21,530 nt of DNA from Gemella haemolysans (GTDB lineage Bacteria; Bacillota; Bacilli; Staphylococcales; Gemellaceae): NCBI RefSeq assembly GCF_901873445.1, contig NZ_CABFLN010000026.1, positions 1 through 21,530 on the forward strand, in the 5' to 3' direction. A model generated the notes under the pieces. The model saw nothing but the letters and a program-made list of their open reading frames with translations, searched no databases and had not been told where the DNA came from. The translations under genes and the position numbers were made by a program. Shown here piece after piece: positions 1 through 7,638 of the stretch (positions within the stretch are counted from its first letter, which is position 1; each line of letters begins with the position of its first letter).

Positions 1-48
1 GGATGGTTAAGTCCTAAGCAATATAGAATAAAACATATGACTGTATAA
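1..48 (+). CDS. IS3-family transposase OrfB, C-terminal end only (partial)
   Basis: The first frame reads GWLSPKQYRIKHMTV and stops at TAA 46-48. The pattern G-W-L-S-P-x-x-Y-R is the usual C-terminus of IS150-group OrfB, the rve/DDE integrase-fold transposase that cuts and joins the element ends. The 5' part is outside the window, so the catalytic DDE residues cannot be checked. The terminal inverted repeat at 98-121 agrees with this reading. Confidence 0.75.
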   Translation, partial: GWLSPKQYRIKHMTV

Positions 49-52
49 ATAT

Positions 53-93
53 AAAAAAGATAGCGTAGCAGTCATTATAACTACTACGCTATC
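53..93 (-). terminator. Hairpin terminator inside the IS end
   Basis: A perfect 10-bp stem, GATAGCGTAG at 59-68 with CTACGCTATC at 84-93, encloses a 15-nt loop. On the minus strand the stem is followed directly by six U (bases 53-58), which makes a normal rho-independent terminator for transcripts leaving yidC. On the plus strand it sits just after the transposase stop but lacks an immediate U tract. It belongs to the IS, so yidC may be using an element-supplied terminator. Confidence 0.75.
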
Positions 94-148
94 CTAAGTC
101 TAACTTTTTGGGGTCAGATCATTACTAATGTTCACTGACCTATTTTAA

Positions 149-1042
149 TTATTTACGTTTTTTCTTGTTAGAAACTAATGTAACTTTTTCTGAATCAAAC
201 GTTTGTTTCTTTTGTTTTTCTGGTTTATATGGTGGGTATAGTGCGTGTCCTAGGTAAGTCTGGAATATCATAAATACTCCCCCTACGATATAGTACACGG
301 CTACGGCTCCTGCTACCCAGAATGAAAATGCTGTAATCATTATCGGAGATAACCATTGCATCATTTTCATTTGACTTTGCATTTGTTCTTGACCTGGTTG
401 TGTAGGTGTTGGCATCAACTTCATAGTTAATCTAGTTTGAATCGCATAAACAACAAACGCTATAATAGGTAATGTATATGAACGTGTTCCTAAGTTGAAC
501 ACCCCTAAGAATGTTGATTCTATGATTCCAGCTGAATATAACGGATTAGACAGTGTATAGAACAATCCAGTTAAGAATGGAAGTGGAATAAGCATTGGTA
601 AACATCCACCTAAACTTAATGGCATAGCGTCATATTTTTTCATAATAGCCATTTGTTCTCTTTGTAATTCCATAAGTTCACTACGAGCTTGCATTTTCTC
701 TTCATTAGATATAGCTCTTGCTTCTTTTTCTTTAGCTGTTTGTTGTTTCTTCTGAACTACTTCTAATTCTGGACGTGCTAATTCTTGGCCTTTTCTTGAT
801 TTATTTTGAACTTTGTAGTTATTTAACATGAACGGTAAAACTAATAGTCTGATTACTAAAGTAATAATAACTATTGACCAACCCCAACTTCCTGTGTATT
901 CATGTATTTTACTTAGTGATAAGTCCATAGGTTTTACGAAAACTTCATAAAACGTTCCAGAACGGTCATTTTGTGAACATCCTGAAAGAGTAACTACACC
1001 AAGCAAACCTAATAAAATTGCTGATAGTTTTTTCAATTTCAT
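149..1042 (-). CDS. yidC: YidC/Oxa1-family membrane protein insertase, lipoprotein precursor
   Basis: The product inserts and folds membrane proteins, alone or with SecYEG, in the cytoplasmic membrane. The 297-residue product starts with a lipoprotein signal peptide whose lipobox is LSGC with C22. The conserved hydrophobic-groove arginine is R65 in IIITLVIRLLVLP. A charged cytoplasmic hairpin at about 75-135 and further membrane segments near 150-165, 187-205 and 235-262 follow. The tail is short and basic (SNKKKRK). Gram-positives usually carry two paralogues. rnpA, the usual neighbour of the SpoIIIJ/YidC1 type, is absent here, so this may be the YidC2 type, which is inference. The coordinate given is the ATG, but AAGGAG lies only 1 nt before it. 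TTG at 1034-1036, 7 nt from that site, is the better-placed start. Confidence 0.93.
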   Translation of the reverse strand: MKLKKLSAILLGLLGVVTLSGCSQNDRSGTFYEVFVKPMDLSLSKIHEYTGSWGWSIVIITLVIRLLVLPFMLNNYKVQNKSRKGQELARPELEVVQKKQQTAKEKEARAISNEEKMQARSELMELQREQMAIMKKYDAMPLSLGGCLPMLIPLPFLTGLFYTLSNPLYSAGIIESTFLGVFNLGTRSYTLPIIAFVVYAIQTRLTMKLMPTPTQPGQEQMQSQMKMMQWLSPIMITAFSFWVAGAVAVYYIVGGVFMIFQTYLGHALYPPYKPEKQKKQTFDSEKVTLVSNKKKRK

Positions 1043-1049
1043 TCTCCTT
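1034..1049 (-). promoter_or_regulatory. Ribosome binding site that favours a TTG start for yidC
   Basis: AAGGAG occupies 1049-1044 on the minus strand. The ATG at 1042-1040 follows after one base, too close for normal initiation. The in-frame TTG at 1036-1034 follows after 7 bases, the standard distance. Starting there removes two residues and keeps the signal peptide intact. Confidence 0.6.
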
Positions 1050-1104
1050 AAATTTTATTTCTTCTTTGTAGTTTTAGTATTTCTACTAATATTATACCTA
1101 GTAA

Positions 1105-1133
1105 ATTATATCAAATATAAAAGTGGTAGTCAA
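1105..1133 (-). promoter_or_regulatory. Sigma-A promoter of yidC
   Basis: On the minus strand TTGACT (1133-1128) is followed after 17 bases by TATAAT (1110-1105). The predicted start is near 1098, giving a leader of about 55-60 nt before the yidC start. Confidence 0.7.
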
Positions 1134-1204
1134 ACTATTGTTTAACTAAACTTCAGTAAATTTCTCATAGATACTAAAAATTTCTTTATAACGTTCAAAA
1201 TAAA

Positions 1205-1233
1205 TTGACAGTTAGAGTTATTTAAGCTATAAT
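1205..1233 (+). promoter_or_regulatory. Perfect-consensus sigma-A promoter of the regulator/exporter unit
   Basis: TTGACA (1205-1210), a 17-base spacer and TATAAT (1228-1233) match the consensus exactly. The predicted transcription start is about 1240, so the leader before the ATG at 1250 would be only about 10 nt. A promoter this strong in front of a regulator gene implies repression. TTGACAGTT at 1205-1213 recurs in inverted orientation at 1704-1712 and could be part of an operator. Confidence 0.8.
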
Positions 1234-1249
1234 ATTAGTTAAGAAAGGG

Positions 1250-1684
1250 ATGATTATTATCAAAGATATACAGTATATTACAGATATCGAGAAGTTAAAG
1301 GTTATTTCTGATCCTTTAAGAATAGGTATTCTTACGACACTCGGTACGGAAAAGAAAAACTCAAGACAACTTGCAAAACTATTAAGAATTAATAGAACTA
1401 AAATACACTATCATCTTAATATCCTAGAAGAGAATAATTTTATCGAAGTAGTTGATACAGATTCAATAAATGGAATAATCCAAAAATATTATCTGCCAAC
1501 AGCACAAGCATTTGTACCTTCTCCCAGTATTTTTAACGACTTATTTAATAATACTTCAATTAACTTTAATGTAAAGAAAGAAGATGTGAAAGATTTCTGG
1601 GATGAAGTTAAAAAACTAGAAAAAAAATTCTCCTCAAAAGATACCGATGGTGTTGGTATTAGTATTATTTCTACAGCTCGTTAA
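1250..1684 (+). CDS. ArsR-like winged-helix transcriptional regulator
   Basis: The 144-residue protein has an N-terminal ArsR/HTH_20-type winged helix at about 10-90. The segment LKVISDPLRIGILTTLG is the typical first helix region, SRQLAKLLRINRTKIHYHLNI is cut here as helix-turn-helix residues 38-58 with the H-x-H-L recognition pattern, and the wing follows near 65-78. No metal-binding cysteine cluster is visible, so a metal sensor is unlikely. The C-terminal part (90-144) is short and unrecognised. It is followed after 71 bp by the exporter gene, so it probably represses that gene and itself in response to an exported compound; this is inference. The only usable start is the ATG at 1250, although the AAAGGG directly abuts it, an unusually tight spacing. 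Confidence 0.82.
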   Translation: MIIIKDIQYITDIEKLKVISDPLRIGILTTLGTEKKNSRQLAKLLRINRTKIHYHLNILEENNFIEVVDTDSINGIIQKYYLPTAQAFVPSPSIFNDLFNNTSINFNVKKEDVKDFWDEVKKLEKKFSSKDTDGVGISIISTAR

Positions 1685-1755
1685 GAGCTGTTAAATAATA
1701 TATCAACTGTCAAATATTTTTTATCGTTAAAATTTTTATAAAGGATGTGGACACT

Positions 1756-2988
1756 ATGTTAAAAAATAAAAACTTTTCAATTTTACTATTCGGTAGATTA
1801 ATCACTAACTTTGGCGATAGCATATATTCAATAGCTACTTTAACTTTAATCTACTCTTTAACTAAATCTACTTTTTATAGTGGTATTACCTTGTTTTTAA
1901 TCTCATTTACCACTATATTACAAATATTTATTTCACCAATAATTAGCAAATTTAATGTGAAGTATTTTTTAATTATTTCACAGTTACTTCAAGCGATAAT
2001 ATTACTAGTTATTACCTATCTAATCTTCATTAATAAACTACATATTACTACACTAATAATTTTTATAGTTTGTATTAGTTTCATTAATCAAATTGTTTAT
2101 CCTATTCAACTTGGTTTACTTCCAAAAATAGTTAAACAACAGGAGTTAGTTAAAGCAAATTCATTATTTTCCATAGCTTATCAAGGGAGTGACTCACTCT
2201 TTAATTCAATAGGCGGATTTTTTATTACGATTTTCGGGACAATATATGCTTTCATAATAAATAGTCTTACTTTTTTCATCAATAGTATATTATTTATTTT
2301 TCTATCAAGCGACTTATCTAAAAATGAAAATACTACTAATTCCACACAAGAAAACTATCTTTCAAAATTAAGTAATGGTATAAAAATTTGGAATAAACCA
2401 TTATTAAAACCATTGTTAATTGGAATAATAATAATTAATTTTTCTACCAGCTCTTTACTAACGGTACTTCCTGAGTATTCAGAAACTAGCTATTTTTATG
2501 GAATTTTACTTAGTGCCTATGGACTTGGTATCTTAATAGGAGCCTTTCTTTCTAATATTCAAATATTAAAAAATATAAGATTGAGCATTTTATATACTAC
2601 ATTTACACTAGGAATAGCTCTTTCTTGGGGAGCACTTAGTATCCTTAACAATAATTCAATTATAAACAAAATAATCAATTTTTCGTTGTTTCTATTTGGC
2701 TGGATACTAATCGGGATTTTGAATACATATTCTCAAACAATGATTCAATGTATTATAAGTAAAGATACATTAGATGTTGCTATGTCTACTATGATTGGTT
2801 TATCCATAGCTTTTACTCCTCTAGGTGCTCTAATAGCTGGAATATTAAGTATAAAATACAATACGAAGACTATTATAATTATTACTTCGCTATTAATTTT
2901 CTGTGTTTTCCTATTTTGGTTATTTAATAATAATATTAGGAAATTACCTAGTTTTTCTAACTTAACAAAGGAAGATAATAATCTATAA
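1756..2988 (+). CDS. MFS exporter, drug:H+ antiporter-3 (Mef/macrolide-efflux-like) type
   Basis: A 410-residue membrane protein with about 12 hydrophobic spans. The first span carries FGRLITNFGDSIYSIA, typical of DHA3-type exporters such as MefA-like and YfmO/Bcr-like proteins. A polar central loop at about 190-215 (SSDLSKNENTTNSTQEN) divides the two six-span halves, and a soluble tail follows. It probably pumps a small toxic compound out of the cell; the substrate cannot be read from sequence. The ATG at 1756 gives the usual MLKNKNF start and has AAAGG 11 nt upstream. An in-frame GTG at 1747 lies only 2 nt after that site. An overlapping five-codon frame, ATG 1745 to TAA 1762, crosses the start. 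Transcription probably comes from 1205-1233 through the regulator gene. Confidence 0.85.
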   Translation: MLKNKNFSILLFGRLITNFGDSIYSIATLTLIYSLTKSTFYSGITLFLISFTTILQIFISPIISKFNVKYFLIISQLLQAIILLVITYLIFINKLHITTLIIFIVCISFINQIVYPIQLGLLPKIVKQQELVKANSLFSIAYQGSDSLFNSIGGFFITIFGTIYAFIINSLTFFINSILFIFLSSDLSKNENTTNSTQENYLSKLSNGIKIWNKPLLKPLLIGIIIINFSTSSLLTVLPEYSETSYFYGILLSAYGLGILIGAFLSNIQILKNIRLSILYTTFTLGIALSWGALSILNNNSIINKIINFSLFLFGWILIGILNTYSQTMIQCIISKDTLDVAMSTMIGLSIAFTPLGALIAGILSIKYNTKTIIIITSLLIFCVFLFWLFNNNIRKLPSFSNLTKEDNNL

Positions 2989-3033
2989 TTCCATCTATAA
3001 CGAAGTTTATTTATTAGATTATCCTTCAAAAGA

Positions 3034-3074
3034 AAAATAGCTAGTAACTTGTGTTAAAAGTTACTAGCTATTTT
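3034..3074. terminator. Bidirectional terminator between the exporter and uracil permease genes
   Basis: A perfect 17-bp inverted repeat, AAAATAGCTAGTAACTT at 3034-3050 and its complement at 3058-3074, with a 7-nt loop. The A/T ends of the stem give a U-rich 3' side in both directions. It lies between the stop of the plus-strand exporter and that of the minus-strand permease. Confidence 0.92.
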
Positions 3075-3082
3075 GTTAAATA

Positions 3083-4363
3083 CTATTTTTTATCTTCTTT
3101 TGGTAAGAATGCATTTAATAACACACCGCTGATTGCTGCAAGTGCCATCGCTGGAAGTTCGAAGTTAATGCTTTCGAATTTAAGCATTGCTCCACCTACA
3201 CCTAAAACGATGATTACTGATGAAATTACTAAGTTTCTGTTGATACTTAAGTCTACTTTTTCATCTACTAACATTCTAAGTCCACTTGAAGCGATTATAC
3301 CGAATAGTAAAATCGATACACCACCCATAACTGGTGATGGAATCGTAGAGATTAGAGCTGAAAACTTACCTACAAAACTTAAGATAAGTGCGAATACCGC
3401 CGCTCCTCCTAATACGAATACAGAGAAGATACGTGTAATAGCAAGAACCCCAATGTTTTCACCATATGTTGTACTTGGTGGTCCACCTAAAAGTGATGCA
3501 AACATCATCGCTGTTCCATCAGCTAAAATCGAACGGTGTAACCCTGGATCTTTTAGGAAGTTTCTTCCTACAACTTCAGATAATACCATTTGGTGACCGA
3601 TGTGTTCGTTAATAGTAACTATAGCAATAGGTACCATTGCTAATGCTGCTACATTCCAATGTGGTGTATATGTCACAAAAGGAATTGTGAACTTCGGTAA
3701 ACTAAACCAAGGAGCATCGATAACTGGTTGGAAATCTACTAATCCTGCGAATACTGCTACGATGTAACCAAAAACAATTCCTAATAATACAGGAATTTGT
3801 TTAGCAAATCCTCTTAAAGCTACACAACAGAAAATAGTTGCTGCTAATGTGATAAGAGCTACTAAGAAGTATTTCAAATCATAAACTTTAGCTCCATCTA
3901 CTGTTTTATACATCGCCATGTTAATTGCAGTAGGAGCAATTCCAAGTCCAATAACAATGATAATAGGTCCAACTACTACCGGTGGTAAAAGTTTAAGCAA
4001 CCAATTTACACCAAATTTGTAAATTAACATTGCTACAACTCCATATACTAGACTGGCTAAAAATGCACCAAGCATTGCTGTTTCAACATTGTGTGTTGTT
4101 GATAATACAATAATAGGATTAATAAAGGCAAATGAAGATCCTAAGTATGCAGGAATTTTACCTCTAGTTATTAATAAATACGTAAGTGTTCCAATACCTG
4201 ATGTTGTTAAAGCTGTGCTTGCTGGTAATCCTGTTAAAATCGGTACTAACACCGTCGCCCCAAACATTGCGAATAAGTGTTGTAAGCTTAACGTTATCCA
4301 TAGAGCTAAGTTAGGCTTCTCATTGACATCTAGAATTGGTTTTACTCTTGTTTTTTCTACCAT
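3083..4363 (-). CDS. pyrP: Uracil permease, NAT/NCS2 family
   Basis: Proton-coupled uptake of uracil for pyrimidine salvage at the cytoplasmic membrane. The 426-residue length and 14-span character are those of UraA/PyrP. The N-terminal QHLFAMFGATVLVP is highly typical. The family signature is at 302-311 (ENIGVLAITR). Glu253 and His257 in INEHIGH and Glu302 correspond to the uracil-binding E241, H245 and E290 of Escherichia coli UraA. The ATG is well supported by AAGGAG 7 nt upstream. It is a single-gene unit between terminators. No PyrR-binding attenuator is visible in the short leader, unlike many Bacilli pyr genes. A xanthine or other nucleobase permease of the same family is less likely given this motif set. 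Confidence 0.93.
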   Translation of the reverse strand: MVEKTRVKPILDVNEKPNLALWITLSLQHLFAMFGATVLVPILTGLPASTALTTSGIGTLTYLLITRGKIPAYLGSSFAFINPIIVLSTTHNVETAMLGAFLASLVYGVVAMLIYKFGVNWLLKLLPPVVVGPIIIVIGLGIAPTAINMAMYKTVDGAKVYDLKYFLVALITLAATIFCCVALRGFAKQIPVLLGIVFGYIVAVFAGLVDFQPVIDAPWFSLPKFTIPFVTYTPHWNVAALAMVPIAIVTINEHIGHQMVLSEVVGRNFLKDPGLHRSILADGTAMMFASLLGGPPSTTYGENIGVLAITRIFSVFVLGGAAVFALILSFVGKFSALISTIPSPVMGGVSILLFGIIASSGLRMLVDEKVDLSINRNLVISSVIIVLGVGGAMLKFESINFELPAMALAAISGVLLNAFLPKEDKK

Positions 4364-4398
4364 TCTGCTTCTCCTTTTTTTATATTCAAACTTTCATA

Positions 4399-4407
4399 AT
4401 TATATCA
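4399..4407 (-). promoter_or_regulatory. Extended -10 promoter of the uracil permease gene
   Basis: On the minus strand TGATATAAT is an extended -10 element. The -35 position (TTTTAA) is poor. The predicted start near 4392 gives a leader of about 30 nt, too short for a pyrimidine attenuator. The rest of the 4408-4571 gap shows only AT-rich runs with no gene. Confidence 0.55.
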
Positions 4408-4571
4408 CATGAATAGTCATTTTAAAAGTATTATTTTTTATTTTTTTTTGAGAAGAAATTTAAAATAATTAATAATATTTTATTATCGGAAAAAAGCTTC
4501 CTCTGTTCTTTAGTGTATATTAATTTTCACTATCTAAATTCTAAAATTATATAATGATTATTTCTTCAAAA

Positions 4572-4618
4572 AATTATAAAACGCAAGATTAAATCTATTA
4601 ACCTTGCGTTTTATAATT
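4572..4618 (-). terminator. Terminator of the cyclophilin gene
   Basis: A perfect 16-bp stem, AATTATAAAACGCAAG at 4572-4587 with its complement at 4603-4618, and a 15-nt loop. The right arm reaches into the stop codon of the cyclophilin gene. On the minus strand it ends in a U-rich stretch. Confidence 0.88.
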
Positions 4619-5201
4619 ATTTAACTTCTACATCAAGAATTACAACTTCCTCAACTGGTTTATCTTGAGCTCCAGTCTTTACAGCTGCAATTTTTTCTAA
4701 AGTTTTCGCACCAGCAATAAGTTGTCCAAATACTGTGTGACGGTGATCTAAGTGAGGAGTTCCTCCTAGTTTAGCATAACCTTCAACAGCTTCTTTTGGC
4801 CATCCACCTTGTTCAAGTGCTTGTAAAGTTCTAACATCCACATGAGAATTTTGAACTATAAAGAATTGACTTCCATTTGTGTTTGGTCCAGCATTTGCCA
4901 TACTTAACGCACCATAGAAGTGGAAGTAATCCATTGAGAATTCATCTTCGAAACTACGTCCCCATATTGATTCTCCTCCCATACCTGTTCCAGTTGGGTC
5001 TCCACCTTGAATCATAAAGTCTTTAATTACACGGTGGAAAATAATACCTTTATAGTATCCATTTCTTGCGTGAGTTAAAAAGTTTTCTACTGCTTTTGGA
5101 ATATCTTTTTCAAATAATTTGAAAGTCATATCTCCATGAGTAGTTTTAATTTTTACTCTAACTTGACCTTTTTTTACATTTTTTGTTAATTGAGTTAACA
5201 T
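4617..5201 (-). CDS. Cyclophilin-type peptidyl-prolyl cis-trans isomerase
   Basis: Catalyses cis-trans isomerisation of proline peptide bonds. The 194-residue protein has no signal peptide or lipobox, so it is cytoplasmic (PpiB-like). Catalytic motifs are [14 protein letters not shown] at 55-68 (R57, Q65), MANAG at 101-105 and QFF at 112-114. An insert of about 30 residues between QFF and HTVFG, rich in charged residues, is usual in Bacilli cyclophilins. The position of the human CypA tryptophan (W121) is histidine in [11 protein letters not shown], which predicts weak cyclosporin binding. The frame is open upstream to 5237, but the start is set at ATG 5201 because AAGGAG lies at the right distance before it and the 12 extra residues match nothing in the family. 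Confidence 0.93.
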   Translation of the reverse strand: MLTQLTKNVKKGQVRVKIKTTHGDMTFKLFEKDIPKAVENFLTHARNGYYKGIIFHRVIKDFMIQGGDPTGTGMGGESIWGRSFEDEFSMDYFHFYGALSMANAGPNTNGSQFFIVQNSHVDVRTLQALEQGGWPKEAVEGYAKLGGTPHLDHRHTVFGQLIAGAKTLEKIAAVKTGAQDKPVEEVVILDVEVK

Positions 5202-5225
5202 TATATCTCTCCTTATTATAATTAT

Positions 5226-5369
5226 GGACTGACTCAAAAATTCTAAAATTTGACAAAATTCATATAAGAGCCCATAGCCACAGTGGTTTATTGATATCTA
5301 ATAAACCACTGTGGGAAGTGACTCAACAAAATCTTGTTTCTTCGAAATCACGATTTTTGAGTCACTCCC
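5226..5369. repeat. MITE-like intergenic repeat, copy A (complete)
   Basis: A 144-bp element fills the gap between thrS and the cyclophilin gene. Its ends are inverted repeats: TGACTCAAAAAT at 5230-5241 is matched exactly by its complement at 5353-5364, with further partial pairing outside. The centre is a perfect 15-bp palindrome, CCACAGTGGTTTATT at 5278-5292 with 5300-5314. GTGACTCA at 5318-5325 and its complement at 5358-5365 form a second hairpin. Related but diverged copies lie at 14971-15063 and 16632-16796. It codes for nothing visible. Neither hairpin is followed by a U tract on the minus strand, so it is not a standard thrS terminator. Confidence 0.72.
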
Positions 5370-5381
5370 TATTTATTTTTT

Positions 5382-7325
5382 CTATGCGTTTTTCTCGATT
5401 AATCTTTCGTTAATTTCTTTTAAGATATTTTCTTTAAATTCAGCAAAGCTTTCTTCTTTTTGATCGTGTGAACCAAATGTTCTTACGTTAACATTTCTGT
5501 TTTCAACTTCTTTATCTCCAATTACTAAAGTATATGGAATTTTTTTGCTTGCTGCTTCACGAATTTTATATCCTAATTTTTCATCTCTATCATCGATAGC
5601 TACTTTAACACCAGCTTTTTTAAGTTCTTGCATGATTTCTTTAGAATAGCCGTAGTGGTAATCATTGTTTACTGGAATGATACGTACTTGGTTTGGTGAT
5701 AACCATGTTGGTAAGTCTCCTTTATACTCTTCTAATAAGAAGGCAACCATTCTTTCCATTGTTGATACAATACCACGGTGGATAACTACCGGACGGTGAG
5801 CTTTCCCGTCTTCACCAATATATTCTAATTCGAATCTTTCTGGTAATAAGAAATCTAATTGAATTGTAGATAATGTTTCTTGTTTTCCGATTGCTGTTTC
5901 TACTTGAACGTCAAGTTTTGGTCCGTAGAATGCTGCTTCTCCTTCAGCTTCAACATAATCTAAACCTAATTCATCAGCAGTTTCTTTTAACATTTGTTGA
6001 GCGTTATTCCACATTGCATCGTCATCGAAGTATTTTTCAGTGTTTTCTGGATCTCTGTAAGATAGACGGTAACTGAAGTTTTTAATACCTAAATCTTTGT
6101 ATGCTTCTTCGATAAGTCCTACTGTAAGTTTGAATTCATCTTTAAGTTGGTCTGGGCGTACGAAGATATGAGCATCATTTAGAGTCATACCACGAACACG
6201 TTGCAGTCCACTTACTGCTCCACTTGCTTCATAACGGTGCATCATTCCAAGTTCAGCGATACGAATTGGAAGTTCACGGTATGAGTGACGTTCATTTTTA
6301 TAAACCATCATGTGGTGAGGACAGTTCATTGGACGAAGTACCATTGTTTCGTGATCCATTTCCATTGGTGGGAACATATCTTCTTGGTAGTGTTCCCAGT
6401 GTCCACTTGTGATATATAAATCTTTAGACCCCATAATTGGAGTATAAACGTGATCATATCCTAATTCAACTTCTTTATCAACGATATATCTTTCGATAGT
6501 ACGACGGATAGTAGCCCCATTTGGTAACCATAACGGTAATCCAGCACCAACTTTTTGACTTGTTGTGAAGATTCCTAGTTCTTTACCTAGTTTTCTGTGG
6601 TCACGTTCACGTGCTTCTTGTAATCTCACTAAGTGTTGCTCCATATGGTCCTTAGTGAAATAAGCTGTTCCGTAAATACGTTGTAACATTTTATTATCAC
6701 TATTACCTCTCCAGTATGCACCAGCTACAGATAATAATTTAAATTCTTTAATTTTTGAAGTTGCACTTACGTGTCCTCCACGACAAAGGTCAGTAAAGTC
6801 ACCTTGTGTGTAAACTGTAATTACTTCATCAGCAGGAAGATCATTAATTAATTCTACTTTATATGGATCTTCTTTGAATATTTCTAAAGCTTCTTCTTTA
6901 CTTACTTCACGGCCTTCAATTGCGTGATTTTCACTAATAATTTTCTTAACTTCTTTTTCGATTGCTTTGAAGTCTTCTTCTGAAACTTTATATTCAGCAT
7001 CAAAGTCATAGTAGAATCCACCATCGATAGCTGGACCAACTCCGAAGTGCACATCTTTACCGTATAGTCTTCTTAATGCTTGCGCTAATACGTGTGCGCA
7101 AGTATGACGTAATACATATAAACTATCTTTATCTTCATCATCTGCTACGATAAGTTTTAAGTTACCATCTTTTGTTATTGGTTTGTTAACTTCGATGTAA
7201 TCCTCATCTAATTTTGCAGAAATAACTTTTTTCTTAAGACTAACACTGATACTTTCCGCAATTTCTAAAGGTGTTTTATTATCATATTCTCTTACATTTC
7301 CATCTGGAAAAACTAATTTAGCCAT
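5382..7325 (-). CDS. thrS: Threonine-tRNA ligase
   Basis: Charges tRNA-Thr with threonine in the cytoplasm. The 647-residue protein has the full layout: TGS domain 1-62, editing domain with HTCAH (H74, H78) and CRGGH (C181, H185), class II catalytic core about 240-535, and anticodon-binding domain about 545-647. The catalytic zinc ligands are C335 in MNCPHH, H386 and H516 in VVIHRG, matching C334, H385 and H511 of Escherichia coli. Motif 2 is the MHRYEASG segment near 362-369. The ATG has AAGGAG 8 nt upstream. It is a monocistronic-looking unit controlled by a T-box leader at 7376-7603. The editing site looks intact, so mischarged serine should be cleared. Confidence 0.98.
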   Translation of the reverse strand: MAKLVFPDGNVREYDNKTPLEIAESISVSLKKKVISAKLDEDYIEVNKPITKDGNLKLIVADDEDKDSLYVLRHTCAHVLAQALRRLYGKDVHFGVGPAIDGGFYYDFDAEYKVSEEDFKAIEKEVKKIISENHAIEGREVSKEEALEIFKEDPYKVELINDLPADEVITVYTQGDFTDLCRGGHVSATSKIKEFKLLSVAGAYWRGNSDNKMLQRIYGTAYFTKDHMEQHLVRLQEARERDHRKLGKELGIFTTSQKVGAGLPLWLPNGATIRRTIERYIVDKEVELGYDHVYTPIMGSKDLYITSGHWEHYQEDMFPPMEMDHETMVLRPMNCPHHMMVYKNERHSYRELPIRIAELGMMHRYEASGAVSGLQRVRGMTLNDAHIFVRPDQLKDEFKLTVGLIEEAYKDLGIKNFSYRLSYRDPENTEKYFDDDAMWNNAQQMLKETADELGLDYVEAEGEAAFYGPKLDVQVETAIGKQETLSTIQLDFLLPERFELEYIGEDGKAHRPVVIHRGIVSTMERMVAFLLEEYKGDLPTWLSPNQVRIIPVNNDYHYGYSKEIMQELKKAGVKVAIDDRDEKLGYKIREAASKKIPYTLVIGDKEVENRNVNVRTFGSHDQKEESFAEFKENILKEINERLIEKNA

Positions 7326-7375
7326 ATTAAGGTCTCCTTCTTTCTTTATATACTTAGTCTAACTTACTTAAAAAT

Positions 7376-7603
7376 TAAAAAGTCCCTTCTCTAGCCGAAA
7401 CTAAAGAAGGGACGAATCTTTTCGTGGTACCACCCAAATTCGAAGTAAATGTACTTCCTCTTTGTGAATATAGCTCACTAACTATGTTAATACTATTAGC
7501 TAGGTAGTAACATATATTGCTTATAGGTATTTTCAGCACCATACCCTCTCTTAAATAAGTTAAATATATATCTTGTCCTAAGTATACGTTGATTTATTTC
7601 ATT
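7376..7603 (-). promoter_or_regulatory. T-box riboswitch (threonine) with terminator/antiterminator
   Basis: The leader senses uncharged tRNA-Thr and lets thrS be transcribed when threonine is scarce. On the minus strand the T-box, TTTGGGTGGTACCACG, lies at 7421-7440. Its UGGU can pair with the tRNA acceptor end. The intrinsic terminator follows: GTCCCTTCT (7413-7405) pairs with AGAAGGGAC (7390-7382) and runs into UUUUUAAUUUU. The distal Stem I hairpin with its GGTGCTGAAAA loop is at 7545-7526. The 3' side of the specifier loop holds ACTACC at 7508-7503. Both triplets are threonine codons, so the tRNA identity is clear even if the exact specifier is not. Together with 7604-7664 this accounts for the whole gap between thrS and the LRR gene. 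Confidence 0.93.
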
Positions 7604-7609
7604 AATGTA

Positions 7610-7638
7610 ATTCTAGCACAAAGATAGATGAATTTCAA
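7610..7638 (-). promoter_or_regulatory. Sigma-A promoter of thrS
   Basis: TTGAAA (7638-7633), 17 bases, then TAGAAT (7615-7610) preceded by TGC, an extended -10. The start near 7603 fits the 5' end of the T-box leader. The -35 lies inside the loop of the upstream gene's terminator. Confidence 0.75.

Larger units (their letters stand above)
1..121 (+). mobile_element. Right end of an IS3-family (IS150-group) insertion sequence
   Basis: Three things line up in the order expected at the right end of an IS150-group element. Bases 1-48 read as the extreme C-terminus of an OrfB transposase. A strong hairpin follows at 59-93. Bases 98-121 then match the usual terminal repeat of this group: read on the minus strand the end is TGATCTGACCCCAAAAAGTT, with the typical TG start and the CTGACCCCAAAAAGTT core. 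The remainder of the element lies left of the window. The element stops 27 bp beyond the yidC stop codon, so it probably inserted in the downstream flank of yidC. The family assignment is from recall of the terminal motif, not from a database match. Confidence 0.8.

Noticed and set aside
1673..1691. Hairpin at the end of the regulator gene as a terminator
   Set aside because: The stem is only 7 bp and no U tract follows; the exporter is likely co-transcribed.
2745..3029. Minus-strand frame over the end of the exporter gene
   Set aside because: It is antisense to a clear membrane protein, has no Shine-Dalgarno site and runs across the exporter stop.
3051..3596. Open frame of 181 codons antisense to the uracil permease gene
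   Set aside because: It mirrors the codon bias of the permease, has no ribosome site and no recognisable domain; the permease frame is fully explained.
4364..4616. PyrR attenuator or uracil riboswitch before the uracil permease gene
   Set aside because: The likely promoter is about 30 nt before the ATG and the only strong hairpin belongs to the downstream end of the cyclophilin gene.
5202..5237. Longer start for the cyclophilin (12 extra residues)
   Set aside because: The extra residues match no family sequence and cross the ribosome site AAGGAG that serves the ATG at 5201.
5873..6412. Two plus-strand frames inside thrS
   Set aside because: Shadow frames opposite a fully conserved enzyme; their low-complexity Leu/Arg content comes from antisense codons.
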